Program-made: the position numbers and the translations under genes
Notes under the pieces: model-generated
What the model was told of the DNA's origin: nothing
The model's input: the letters and a program-made list of their open reading frames with translations, nothing else
The model's database searches: none
NCBI RefSeq assembly: GCF_944393015.1
Contig: NZ_CALXYQ010000001.1
Coordinates: forward strand, 1-64,000
Reading direction: 5' to 3'
Origin: an uncultured Brachyspira sp.
Lineage (GTDB): Bacteria; Spirochaetota; Brachyspiria; Brachyspirales; Brachyspiraceae
Length of the DNA: 64,000 nt
In this document: piece by piece, positions 13,056 to 22,110 of the stretch
How positions within the stretch are numbered: the stretch's first letter is position 1
How the letters are laid out: each line of letters starts with the position of its first letter

Positions 13056-14744
13056 TTATCCGAAATATCCTGTTAATATAGGTTTTCTTCCAGTGCTTTT
13101 ATCATTAAAATATTCATATTGTGATAATCCAATAAATCCGCCTGAAACATTAACAACATTATTGAATCCGATATTTTGAAGTATTTTGCATGCTGTATAG
13201 CTTGTTAAGCCTGTTTTACAAGTTATATATACTGTTCTGTCTTTAGGTATTTCATTATATCTGCTTCTTAAAGCTCCAAGAGGTATATTAACAGCTTTTT
13301 CTAAATGTCCTACTGCAAAATCTTCAGGCATTCTTACATCTAGGAAATAAGCATCTTTTTCAACCAATTCTCTAACTTGACTATAATGAACTTGCTTATA
13401 ATCTCCGTTTCTCAAATTGGAAGCAACATAACCCGCAAAATTAACTACATCTTTAGCAGTACCGAATGAAGGAGCATAGCATAATTCTAAATCTTTAAGA
13501 TCATCTATAGTGCCGCCGAATTTTATGATAGTAGCTATAACATCTATTCTCTTATCAACATTTCCTTTACCTATAGCCTGAGCACCTAATATTTTACCTG
13601 TAGGTACTTCATATATAAGTTTGAAATGCATTAATCTAGCATTAGGCATAATTGATACACCATCAAAAGGAATAATCTCTACAGTATCATAATCTATATT
13701 CAAATTCATAGCTTTAATGAATCCTTCAGAAAGTCCTGTAGAAGCTCCATTATATCCGAATACTTTAATAACTGATGAACTTATAAATCCTCTATTATCA
13801 ACTGTTCTTCCATTGATATGATCAGCAACTGCCCTAGCCTGTTTTTGAGCAGGTCCAGCTAAAGGAAGTCTGTAATAATCATTGAATAAAGGACTATATA
13901 CCTCTATAGCATCTCCCACTGCATAAATATCTTTATCATTAGTTCTGTAAGTAGAATCTACTTTTATAGCTTTAGTTTTTCCTAATTCTATACCAGCTTT
14001 AACAGCAATATCAGTTTCAGGAGCTACACCTATAGCAAGAATAACAGCATCAGCCTCTATTTTTTTACCTGAAGCTAAAATAACTGTATTTGTATCGAAG
14101 CTATCAACTTTATCATTAACTATTAAATTAACTCCATTGTCCATAATTTCTCTATGAAGAATTTGAACCATATCATAGTCAAAAGGCTTCATTATTTGAG
14201 GCAATGCTTCTATTATAGTTACATCATATCCTACTTTTTTCAAATTCTCAGCCATCTCAATGCCTATAAATCCGCCGCCTATAACAGACACTTTAGCATT
14301 TGGTTTTCCATTGAGGAAATTATGTATTTTGCTTATATCAACAACATTTCTTACAGTAAATACATTAACTTTTTCAATTCCTCTAATAGGTGGTACTATA
14401 GGTTTAGCACCCATTGAAAGTATAAGTTTATCATAGCTTTCTCTATACTCTCTGCCTTCAGATACAACTACAACCTCTTTATTTTCTCTATCTATTGCAA
14501 CAACTTCGCTATTAACTCTTGCATCTACATTAAACTGTTTTAAAAATTTCTCAGGATTCATTAAAAGTAAAGTTTCTTCATTAGGTATAAGTCCTCCTAC
14601 ATGATAAGGAAGAGAACAATTAGAGAAAGATACATGAGGACCTTTTTCAAACATTATTATTTTATCTTCTTCATTTAATCTTCTAAGTCTTGCAGCTGCA
14701 GAAGCTCCGCCTGCAACACCGCCTACTATTAATATTTTTTTCAT
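13056..14744 (-). CDS. CoA-disulfide / persulfide reductase with C-terminal rhodanese domain
   Basis: 562 residues. N-terminal FAD motif GGVAGGASAAARLRR, single redox Cys43 in SFSNCSLPYHVGG (CoADR type, not the CxxxxC of glutathione reductase), NAD motif VIGGGFIGIE (about 155-164), dimerisation domain, then a rhodanese domain (about 455-562) with Cys509 in CKTGLTS. CoADR-RHD enzymes reduce CoA-persulfide and polysulfide, and in Firmicutes sit in CstR-controlled sulfide-defence operons. The nearby CstR fusion and a palindrome over its promoter agree. It could also maintain CoA thiols. Confidence 0.9.
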   Translation of the reverse strand: MKKILIVGGVAGGASAAARLRRLNEEDKIIMFEKGPHVSFSNCSLPYHVGGLIPNEETLLLMNPEKFLKQFNVDARVNSEVVAIDRENKEVVVVSEGREYRESYDKLILSMGAKPIVPPIRGIEKVNVFTVRNVVDISKIHNFLNGKPNAKVSVIGGGFIGIEMAENLKKVGYDVTIIEALPQIMKPFDYDMVQILHREIMDNGVNLIVNDKVDSFDTNTVILASGKKIEADAVILAIGVAPETDIAVKAGIELGKTKAIKVDSTYRTNDKDIYAVGDAIEVYSPLFNDYYRLPLAGPAQKQARAVADHINGRTVDNRGFISSSVIKVFGYNGASTGLSEGFIKAMNLNIDYDTVEIIPFDGVSIMPNARLMHFKLIYEVPTGKILGAQAIGKGNVDKRIDVIATIIKFGGTIDDLKDLELCYAPSFGTAKDVVNFAGYVASNLRNGDYKQVHYSQVRELVEKDAYFLDVRMPEDFAVGHLEKAVNIPLGALRSRYNEIPKDRTVYITCKTGLTSYTACKILQNIGFNNVVNVSGGFIGLSQYEYFNDKSTGRKPILTGYFG

Positions 14745-14779
14745 AGTACAAAACTCCCAGATAATATTTTATTTTAATA

Positions 14780-14816
14780 ATATACCTAGTATATGTATTA
14801 TTAAAAAATAAGTCAA
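14780..14816 (-). promoter_or_regulatory. Promoter with overlapping palindromic operator
   Basis: Reading leftward: TTGACT (14816-14811), 17 bases, TATACT (14793-14788). The palindrome ATATAC-CTA-GTATAT at 14780-14794 covers the -10 box. It resembles the shape of CstR/CsoR sites (TACC centre CTAG GGTA). A repressor bound here would block transcription of the CoADR-rhodanese gene. Confidence 0.6.
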
Positions 14817-15022
14817 TATTTTTAAACAAAAATATAACAAAAAATATTATTTTACTATATTAAATAATATTGCTGTAATAATAATGCTTTGTATTTTCAC
14901 TTAAACTTTAAATTATGAAAACATACAAAATTTTATACATTTCTTTCATTTTTAATATTTATGTTCATTTTAATAATAAATATTCCGATATTATATGTAT
15001 AATAAGTCTTTGGAGGTTTTAA

Positions 15023-15226
15023 ATGGGTGTTTCACTTAACTCTATTTATTCATCCGATATGTTTCCATTGACTAGACATATGACTTCTGCAGGATTAAAT
15101 GTTTACAACTCTTCTGCTTACGGCTCTGCTCAGTCTGCTGATAAAGTTGCAAGCATGGTAACTCCTCAGGGATCATCTGCTCCTATAAACAACAATATTG
15201 GAAAGACTTTGGATGTATATGCTTAA
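15023..15226 (+). CDS. YjfB-like putative motility protein, copy 1
   Basis: 67 residues, soluble, Ser/Ala-rich (MGVSLNSIYSSDMFPL...), ending PINNNIGKTLDVYA. It aligns end to end with the protein at 15477-15665: both have a Ser-Ala-Gln/Ala-x-x-x-DK helix centre, a Pro-Gln/Gly-x-SAP turn and end in G-x-x-L-x-x-YA. The YjfB family (PF14070) is annotated as putative motility proteins and often lies near flagellar genes. Strong SD GGAGG. It ends at its own terminator, so each copy is a separate transcript. Role unknown. Confidence 0.55.
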   Translation: MGVSLNSIYSSDMFPLTRHMTSAGLNVYNSSAYGSAQSADKVASMVTPQGSSAPINNNIGKTLDVYA

Positions 15227-15237
15227 TTATTAGTTTT

Positions 15238-15317
15238 GACCAATTATGTGAAAGTACTGCTCTGTAAGTTGATAAAAAATAAAAATAATAAAAACATAAT
15301 TGGTCATCTTTTTTAAC
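15238..15317 (+). terminator. Long-loop terminator
   Basis: GACCAATTATG (15238-15248) pairs perfectly with CATAATTGGTC (15295-15305) across a 46-base loop, then a T-run. It closes the first YjfB-like gene. Confidence 0.6.
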
Positions 15318-15476
15318 AAAAAAATACATTATGTAAACCATATTGTTATCATAACACATTCTATAAAGTTTATTTTTAAACATTTTTAAATATTTTTCTT
15401 GATTTAATATAGCATTGATTTACAATTATATAGTAAATTAGTTTTAAATTTATAAATTTAAATGGAGGTATATACT

Positions 15477-15665
15477 ATGGATCTTTCAGCTTATAGTTCT
15501 TATTCTACTGGAATGCTTAAACAAGACATTTCTTTAAGCATGATAAGAAAAACTTCAGACATGCAAGCTCAGGCTGTTGATAAAATTATGACTAGCATGC
15601 AGCCTCAAGCTGTTTCTGCACCTATGAGACCTGGTGTAGGTGAAAGATTAAGCACTTATGCTTAA
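15477..15665 (+). CDS. YjfB-like putative motility protein, copy 2
   Basis: 62 residues from ATG 15477 (MDLSAYSSYSTGML...STYA). An upstream in-frame ATG at 15462 is rejected because the SD GGAGG overlaps it and is correctly spaced for 15477. The MDLSAYSS start, the central QAQAVDKIM helix and the VSAPM turn fit the YjfB family better than copy 1. Probably a small structural or regulatory protein of flagellar function; unproven. A weak hairpin with a T-run (15690-15720) follows. Confidence 0.6.
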   Translation: MDLSAYSSYSTGMLKQDISLSMIRKTSDMQAQAVDKIMTSMQPQAVSAPMRPGVGERLSTYA

Positions 15666-15689
15666 TTAAAGTAAAGTAATTTTCATAAG

Positions 15690-15720
15690 GTTGCTGATAT
15701 TTATTATTGGCAGCTTTTTT
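15690..15720 (+). terminator. Terminator after the second YjfB-like gene
   Basis: GTTGCTG/TGGCAGC (7 pairs including wobble) then six T. Weak stem but well placed. Confidence 0.45.
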
Positions 15721-15860
15721 ATTTATAATAAACAAAACATACCCACTATAAAACACCAAAAATATACTTTTTTCACTAATAATCAAATTATAAATTGTTT
15801 TTTTAATTAAAATTTTTGTATATCATAAATAAATAGACATAAGTATGAATGGAGTTTTTT

Positions 15861-16223
15861 ATGATGGATACAGAAGTAGTATTAAAAAATTTAGGTCAAA
15901 ATATAAGAGAATTAAGAAAAAACAAAAAAATGACTATAGATGAATTAGCTGAAAAATCTTCTCTTTCCGGAAAATATCTTCAGGGTGTAGAAGTTGGTAA
16001 TAGAAATATATCAATAAAAAATCTAAATAAAATCTGTAAAGCATTAGAAACTTCTCCGGATATATTATTGAATATGAAACCATACAATTTAAAAACTTCA
16101 GAAGAAAAAATATTTGCAATATCAGAAAAACTCAAAAAAATTGAAGAAAACAAATTGGATTTTATAGGAAATATGATAGATCATTTAAACAATATAATAA
16201 AAAACGAAGAAAAAAATGAATAA
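15861..16223 (+). CDS. XRE-family helix-turn-helix regulator
   Basis: About 120 residues. HTH_3/Cro-type domain at about 8-65: LGQNIRELRKNKKMTIDELA, SGKYLQGVEVGNRNIS, LNKICKALETSPDILL. The C-terminal half is a Lys/Glu helix, possibly for dimerisation. The in-frame ATG at 15849 contains the SD GGAG, so translation should begin at 15861 or 15864. It ends 11 bases from the convergent queH. Target unknown; such single HTH proteins are usually autoregulators. Confidence 0.82.
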   Translation: MMDTEVVLKNLGQNIRELRKNKKMTIDELAEKSSLSGKYLQGVEVGNRNISIKNLNKICKALETSPDILLNMKPYNLKTSEEKIFAISEKLKKIEENKLDFIGNMIDHLNNIIKNEEKNE

Positions 16224-16234
16224 TATACATTAAA

Positions 16235-16780
16235 TTATCTTATACTAAATTCACATCCGCAATAATTTTGTCTATAAAGTCCAGCTTCATTAGCTATTAT
16301 ATTAGTCTTTTTAAATCCGTCTTTTTTCTTAAAGTCAAAATGCAAATACTCTATTCCTTCATAATTATCTGCTAAACTTTTACCTATCATCTCAATAACT
16401 TTACTGTTTTTATGAGGGCTTACAGTCATTACAGTAGCAACATATTTAGCATTTATACTTTTAGCATATTCAAAAGCCTTTTTCATTCTATGCTTAAAAC
16501 AAATACTGCATCTTGCCCCTTTTTCAGGTTCATTTTCAAAACCTTTTATATCATTGTACCATTTTGCAACATCATCATCTTCTTCAGATATATAAGTTTT
16601 TATACCCAAAGTATTAGTATAATTTATAAACTCATCCCTTCTTCTTTTATATTCTTCGATGGGATATATATTAGGATTATAAAAATAAAACACAGTATCA
16701 TAATCCTCTAAAATAGTACGAGGATAAGACATACAAACTGCACAGCAAGTATGAACAACTAATTTTTCTTTAATATCCAT
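16235..16780 (-). CDS. queH: Epoxyqueuosine reductase QueH
   Basis: 181 residues, DUF208/QueH family, last step of queuosine synthesis in tRNA (epoxyqueuosine to queuosine). Cys-rich metal motifs are all present: HTCCAVC (about 10-16), ARCSICFKHR (about 88-97) and YCGCEFS near the C terminus, holding the Fe-S cluster and second metal. It starts 11 bases after the LPP20/FlgT-like lipoprotein gene, so it is probably co-transcribed with that unrelated gene. Confidence 0.92.
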   Translation of the reverse strand: MDIKEKLVVHTCCAVCMSYPRTILEDYDTVFYFYNPNIYPIEEYKRRRDEFINYTNTLGIKTYISEEDDDVAKWYNDIKGFENEPEKGARCSICFKHRMKKAFEYAKSINAKYVATVMTVSPHKNSKVIEMIGKSLADNYEGIEYLHFDFKKKDGFKKTNIIANEAGLYRQNYCGCEFSIR

Positions 16781-16791
16781 AACAGAAAAAA

Positions 16792-18033
16792 TTACCTCTT
16801 ACTTGCCTTCAAAGTAATAGTTTTATCATCAAAGCTATTTATTATTATCTGATATCCCATATTTTTAGCTTTAGAATTAATATCAACAGCCAAATCTCTG
16901 CTGCTTCCTATATAAGTAACAACATATCTTGAAGACTCTCCGGATACTCCTCTATTATAAATATTTTTTAATCCGCCTATATTCTTTTTCATAGCTTCTT
17001 CAAAACCTATAGATTCATTAAAATCAAGTCCGTTTACATATATAGTATACTCTGTACCATTTTGAACTTCGCTCTGCCATTTATTAACTATCTGATTAAC
17101 AAAATCATCTGATACATAATCTGCTGATTTAACCAAAGCTATAGAATGTGCATCCTTATCGCTTCCTCCAACACCGCCTGCCTGATGTGTAGCACGGGCT
17201 ATAGTAGAATAATCTGATATATTAATAGCTGTTATTGCAACATCGCTTCTATAACTTTTCATAGCAGTACCTTGTATAGTTGTAAAGAAAGCTGCATCTG
17301 CTTTACCTATTATAGCTATTTGAGCTCCTGTTGCATCGGCTATCTTTTTTATTGAAGAAGATGAACGTGAACCTCTTGTATCTTCGTAAGTTATATTTTC
17401 TTTTCTCATTACATTCTCTAATGATGAAGGACTAACAAATTTAAATCCTTTCTCGCTCATATTATTTTCTAATTCTACATTAAATGATTCGCTTAAATTT
17501 CCTGTTTCATCTGTAACAAGCACAACTATAAGAGGAAGATTTTTTCTATCCATAAGTATGCCCATAGCCTGAAGATTATCTTGAAGCATGTCCACACCAA
17601 CTGTAGCCTCTATTTTAGAATACCAAACAGAACCTGATTTAGATATATTAATAACTTTATATGCAGATATATAACCTGTTGTATTATCATATATTTTTGA
17701 ACTTATAAGTTTGTTATTTTCTACCAAAGTACTTCCATTAACTATAGAACCAACTGCCTGCTCTACTGCATTTCTTTTAGCACTTTCAATGGATCTTTCT
17801 ATAGCATCAGCCTCTCCTCTTCCGTCAGCAGATGCATAACCTTCAGCAATTATTTTTGTAGTTTTTCCGCCTTTGAAATCAGGATTCTTCCAATTATTAA
17901 CTATTCCAATCTCTCCAGTTTCCTCTCCTACATATACGCCGCCGCTTGATGTGTTTTTAGAAGTTGTAGCACATGATATAAAAAATAAAGATAAAAATAT
18001 AAATAGATATAACTTATTCAATGTAAATTTCAT
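16792..18033 (-). CDS. LPP20/FlgT-like lipoprotein
   Basis: 413 residues. Lipobox ISCA (Cys about 21). Residues about 60-155 carry EGYASADGRGEADAIERSIE then AKRNAVEQAVGSIV, the pattern of LPP20 lipoproteins and the FlgT N-terminal domain (repeated Ala-rich helix ending RNA.E..G). The middle (about 165-300) resembles the FlgT/TolB-like domain that binds envelope partners (LIVVLVTDE, GAQIAIIGKADA). It probably sits on the inner face of the outer membrane or periplasm; a flagellar link is possible but not shown by neighbours. SD GAGG. Confidence 0.65.
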   Translation of the reverse strand: MKFTLNKLYLFIFLSLFFISCATTSKNTSSGGVYVGEETGEIGIVNNWKNPDFKGGKTTKIIAEGYASADGRGEADAIERSIESAKRNAVEQAVGSIVNGSTLVENNKLISSKIYDNTTGYISAYKVINISKSGSVWYSKIEATVGVDMLQDNLQAMGILMDRKNLPLIVVLVTDETGNLSESFNVELENNMSEKGFKFVSPSSLENVMRKENITYEDTRGSRSSSSIKKIADATGAQIAIIGKADAAFFTTIQGTAMKSYRSDVAITAINISDYSTIARATHQAGGVGGSDKDAHSIALVKSADYVSDDFVNQIVNKWQSEVQNGTEYTIYVNGLDFNESIGFEEAMKKNIGGLKNIYNRGVSGESSRYVVTYIGSSRDLAVDINSKAKNMGYQIIINSFDDKTITLKASKR

Positions 18034-18156
18034 ATTATCATAAACCTCAATTAATATTATATAAAACTCTTATTATAAATAAAAAACAAATTTTAATTAA
18101 ATATAATGTTATTAACATATATTTTATAATAAAGTTATATTTTTTCAAGAAAGAAT

Positions 18157-18807
18157 TCAATATAATAAATAGAATTCATCAAATTCATGCTGTAAATCCT
18201 CAAAGAAAATACCCACATGATATCCATCGCATACACTATGATGTATTTGTAAACATAAAGGCATCATTATATTGTTTTTATCATCTGTATAATATTTTCC
18301 TATAGTAAATATCGGAGCTAAATACTCAAAACTATTTGGTAAATTAAGATTAAAACTAGTAAAAGCTGATAATGGAAGAGATGAAATATTAAATATATTT
18401 TTCATATTGCATGGCTTAGCCAAAAAAGTTTTATTTTCTCCATAAGTTTCCATATCTGAAATATAATTTTTATAAAACAAATCAAATTTCTCATTATATT
18501 CTGTATGAATAGAAGAAAAAGTTTTTGTATCATTATGAAATATGGTATAGCTTGGATTAATAATATCATAATAGCCAAGTTCTTTATTATCATTCAATAC
18601 CATTTTAAATTCTTTGTATTTATTTACAACTTTTGATATTAAGTAAATAACAGAGGCATAAAATTTAATATTCTTATCTTTAACAGCTTTTTTAAATTTT
18701 GTGATATTTAAAGGTACTGTTATGCTATATGTACATGGAATATTATTCATATACATTTCATAATGTTCTTTTCTATTATAATTATTTAAATCTATTTTAT
18801 TAAACAT
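18157..18807 (-). CDS. cat: Chloramphenicol O-acetyltransferase (type A CAT)
   Basis: 216 residues, the usual CAT length. The whole family pattern is present: RKEHYEMY (about 12-19), FHNDTKTFSS, FTSFNLN with the oxyanion Ser, FTIGKYY, and QIHHSVCDGYHVG with catalytic His190 and structural Asp194. It forms a trimer and acetylates chloramphenicol with acetyl-CoA. Base composition matches the host and no mobile element adjoins, so it is either long-resident or native. No clear SD. Activity is expected from intact residues but not proven. Confidence 0.9.
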   Translation of the reverse strand: MFNKIDLNNYNRKEHYEMYMNNIPCTYSITVPLNITKFKKAVKDKNIKFYASVIYLISKVVNKYKEFKMVLNDNKELGYYDIINPSYTIFHNDTKTFSSIHTEYNEKFDLFYKNYISDMETYGENKTFLAKPCNMKNIFNISSLPLSAFTSFNLNLPNSFEYLAPIFTIGKYYTDDKNNIMMPLCLQIHHSVCDGYHVGIFFEDLQHEFDEFYLLY

Positions 18808-18888
18808 ATTACAATTATATTTTTACAATTTTTATATTTATAAAAAATTATTCGCTTTTAGCATATTTTAAGTAAACTCAAAATATGC

Positions 18889-19799
18889 TCATAATTTTTT
18901 TATATCTTCTATACTTAATCCTGTATATTTTGATATTGTATTCAAATCTACTTTATCTCTCTTCATATTTATAGCCATAGATATTTTTGTTTTCTCTATA
19001 CCTTCTTTTATACCTTGCTGAATACCTATTTCTATACCTTCTATTTTTCCTTCTTCTCTCTCATACTGAAGCATAGCAGCCTGTCCATAAAGAAAAGTAT
19101 CTCTTTCATTATAGGCAGACATCTCTTTTTCATCAGCTACAAATCTTTTATATTTATCTATTACTTTAGGCATAATAATGTTACCTCCTATTAACTTATT
19201 AATACTTTTTTCTAAATCTTTAGTTGTAAAAAAATCAATCCAAGATAGAAGTTTATTTTTATTATACTCATCTGAACTAGCATTTCTTAATATTTCTGCA
19301 AATCTATTAATCTCTATAAAATGTATCTGAAAATCGTCCAGCCTAAGGCTAGGATTGTTAATATCAGCAAATGTTAAACATTTATGTTCTTTTTTTATAT
19401 CAGTTTTACTTCCCATATCTAAATTAAAATTTATAAAACTAATACTAATCATCTTACTTATATTAATATATAAATCACTTTCTTTTAATTCTGAAGCTAT
19501 ATTTTTTGCTATATAATATAATATAATATTCTTTTTATAAAGTTATTATTTCCTACCAACTGTATTTCAATAAGTATTTTCTTACCGTCTTTAGTTTTTG
19601 CTTTAACGTCAAGTATAGACTCTTTTAAATTTTCATTTTCAGGTAAGTTATAAGGATTAATAATTTCAAGATTGCTTACAGATTCAAAACCAACATCATT
19701 CAAAACAGCATTAACAATATTTTCTAATATATCCTCATCGCCTTCAGTACCAATTAGATATCGTACAAATAAATCATTAAGTCTGTTAATTTCTTTCAT
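18889..19799 (-). pseudogene. Rpn-type PD-(D/E)XK nuclease/transposase, frameshifted
   Basis: Two adjacent frames make one Rpn/PDDEXK_2 protein. The first (19799-19509, 96 aa) has RYLIGTEGDEDIL and the catalytic ILDVKAKTKDGKKILIEIQ, then stops at ILYYII. The second (from about 19520 to 18889) continues the family: FTTKDLEKSI, YNERDTFLYGQ, then REEGKIEGIEIGIQQGIKEG repeats and a C-terminal helix typical of Rpn tails. The break lies exactly in an ATATT pentanucleotide run; one unit fewer would restore the frame. Rpn proteins are DNA endonucleases linked to RecA-independent recombination. Either decayed or length-variable. Confidence 0.75.
19511..19530. repeat. ATATT pentanucleotide repeat at the Rpn frameshift
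   Basis: On the minus strand ATATT occurs three times followed by ATATA, right where the frame breaks. Losing one 5-base unit would join the two halves in frame. Confidence 0.6.
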
Positions 19800-19841
19800 A
19801 GCTTAATTATACTAAAAATATAAGACTTTGTCAAAATAAGA

Positions 19842-20840
19842 TTAAATACCTTTATAAACAGACAAAAGTGAAGGAAGAATTTCTTCAGGTTCAAGTTTTT
19901 TTAAGCAGTCAATAGTTTTGCATCCTCTTTTCATATACTCGCAATGAAAACTTTTTAATGCTGAGCAGTATTTTTTTCTTGCCTCTATATTTATAGCTTT
20001 ATCTCCTCTAGCTCCGTAAATCAAAGGCAAAGTATCTCCGAATATACCTATAGAATATATATTGCATGCATTAGCTATATGCAAAGGGGCACTATCTCCG
20101 CCAATCAATGCATAAGAATGTTTTATTACTGATATAAGCTCCCTTATAGTCAATTTATTAGTAAAATCATCAGCTATTATATTTCCTAATCTTTTTTTCA
20201 TCTCATCAGAAAAATCTAAATCATCTTTAGCACCTATCAATATTATAGGCATTTGTTTTTCTTTATAAAACATATCTATAAGTTTTGAAAAATTATCTAT
20301 CCCATACCTTTTACTTATCCTAGTAGCCCCGCCATGCACAAGTAAAGCATTTTTATAATTTTTCATTTTATTAAAGCCGAATTCATTTTCTTTTTCATTT
20401 AGAAATATTTCTGCATTTATGCCATCAGATTCTATATTCATAGGTTTTAATATAGAAAGTATTGTATCTACTATATGTCTTTTATGTTTTTTCCAAGAAG
20501 TTTTTTTATTAAGAAGAAATCCGCGGCATTCACTGTTTACTCCAGCTCTTATTGGTATTTTTGCCTTATATAAAAGTGAAGCTCCGTAAAATGCTGTTGT
20601 AGCTGTAATACCTATATCATAGTTCTGATTTTTTATATATTCTAATGCTTTATCATCTCTGACTATAATATTATTTATATAAGGATTCTCTTGTAAAATA
20701 TCTATTCCCCTAGCTCCATTTACAACATCAATAATACAATCATTATAATGTTTTTTTACGGCTCTTATTAAAGGAGTTATAAATATAGTATCTCCTATAT
20801 AATTCATTCCTATAATCAATATCTTTGTCATATTTGTCAT
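19842..20840 (-). CDS. Glycosyltransferase family 9 (heptosyltransferase-like)
   Basis: 332 residues. GT9 signatures: N-terminal ILIIGMNYIGDTIFITPLIR, central VHGGATRISKRY (donor-side phosphate contacts), then IGGDSAPLHIANA (nucleotide-sugar site) and IFGDTLPLIYG. GT9 enzymes add heptose or other sugars to the lipooligosaccharide core at the cytoplasmic face. Starts MTNMTK; either Met is possible. It lies 29 bases after the AI-2E-type transporter gene, probably co-transcribed. The exact sugar cannot be told. Confidence 0.85.
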   Translation of the reverse strand: MTNMTKILIIGMNYIGDTIFITPLIRAVKKHYNDCIIDVVNGARGIDILQENPYINNIIVRDDKALEYIKNQNYDIGITATTAFYGASLLYKAKIPIRAGVNSECRGFLLNKKTSWKKHKRHIVDTILSILKPMNIESDGINAEIFLNEKENEFGFNKMKNYKNALLVHGGATRISKRYGIDNFSKLIDMFYKEKQMPIILIGAKDDLDFSDEMKKRLGNIIADDFTNKLTIRELISVIKHSYALIGGDSAPLHIANACNIYSIGIFGDTLPLIYGARGDKAINIEARKKYCSALKSFHCEYMKRGCKTIDCLKKLEPEEILPSLLSVYKGI

Positions 20841-20869
20841 AGATAAAACTCTTGATAATTATTATTAAA

Positions 20870-21988
20870 TTATGATAATCTTCGTCTTTTTAACATTCTT
20901 TCCTTTTTTGATTCTAATGCTCTTTCTTCATTGTATATTTTCATAATCTCAAAGAATAGTATAAAACTCAAAGGGCCTAATATAATTCCTGAAAGTCCGA
21001 AGAATAATACACCTCCAAGTATAGCAAAGAAAATAAATAATGGATGAAGTTCTATTCTGTTTCCAAGAAGCAAAGGACGTACAAAATTATCAGGTATTGT
21101 AATAAAGAACCATGAACATACTATAAATATAATAGCTTTAATAATTTCACCATTTATTAGAAACAATATACCCAAAGGTATCCATATTATAGTAGTTCCT
21201 ATTATAGGCATAAAAGATGCTATTATAGTAAGAAATGCAAATGTAAATGAATTGGAAACACCAAATATAGTATATACTATAAAAGCACAAAAGCCCTGAA
21301 ACATTCCTGTAAACAAATTTCCAAATACTATTCCTTTTATACCTTCAGAAACCTGTTTTATAAGTCTGTCAAGATATTTTGCATCTATAGGAACTAATGT
21401 TCTTACCTGACCTATCAAATATTCCCCGTCTACAAAAAAGAAAAATAATGAGAACATCATAAATATAAATGAACTTACAAATCCGCCTGTACTTTTTAAT
21501 AAACTAGCTACATTTTGAGTAAGATACGAACTTATAAATGTTAAATTTGAAAGAGAAGAATCCTGTATCCTTTTTAATATAGTTTCCATAGATACATCTA
21601 TAGGCAATGATTTAAGAAAATTATTTATGTTAGAATTATTCATAACTTCATTAACATCTAAATTCATAAAATATTTAATACCAATATTTGAAATATCTAT
21701 AAGCTGAACTATTATAGTATATGCTAATATGCTTGTAGGAACTAAAAATATAATTAAAGATATAAGAGAAAATAGCAATGCCAAAGTATTTTTTTTGATT
21801 ATAGAAAGCTTATCAGTTTTTTTATAACTTTTCCCCATAGCCTTTATAAAAAGAGGATTTAATATGACATAAAAAACAACGGCAAAGAATATTATCATGC
21901 CGAAAGGTTTTAATAATTTGTACATTATAAATATAGACAGGAATATAAAAGCTATAAAGAAAATATAGCCTATATTGTTTTTATTCAT
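20870..21988 (-). CDS. AI-2E family transporter (UPF0118)
   Basis: 372 residues with about eight membrane segments: pairs at about 7-45, a long one at 68-95, and a cluster from about 155 to the C terminus. The family pattern is seen: hydrophobic N-terminal hairpin, extracytoplasmic loop about 100-150, conserved GNLFTGMFQGF, ITIPDNFVRPLLLGNRIELHPL and GLSGIILGPL. Some members export autoinducer-2, others are Na+/H+ antiporters, so the substrate is open. SD GGAG. Confidence 0.87.
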   Translation of the reverse strand: MNKNNIGYIFFIAFIFLSIFIMYKLLKPFGMIIFFAVVFYVILNPLFIKAMGKSYKKTDKLSIIKKNTLALLFSLISLIIFLVPTSILAYTIIVQLIDISNIGIKYFMNLDVNEVMNNSNINNFLKSLPIDVSMETILKRIQDSSLSNLTFISSYLTQNVASLLKSTGGFVSSFIFMMFSLFFFFVDGEYLIGQVRTLVPIDAKYLDRLIKQVSEGIKGIVFGNLFTGMFQGFCAFIVYTIFGVSNSFTFAFLTIIASFMPIIGTTIIWIPLGILFLINGEIIKAIIFIVCSWFFITIPDNFVRPLLLGNRIELHPLFIFFAILGGVLFFGLSGIILGPLSFILFFEIMKIYNEERALESKKERMLKRRRLS

Positions 21989-22110
21989 AAAATCTCCAAA
22001 ATAAAATAGTCCAAATTAATAAAATTAATTAGGTTTTTATAATAATATATATAATATATTTTTCAAGCATTTTAATTTGAATTATTAAATATTTATGTTA
22101 TCATATAAAA

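Noticed and set aside
15231-15310. Structured RNA between the two YjfB-like genes
   Set aside because: The 11-bp pairing followed by a T-run is explained as a long-loop terminator.
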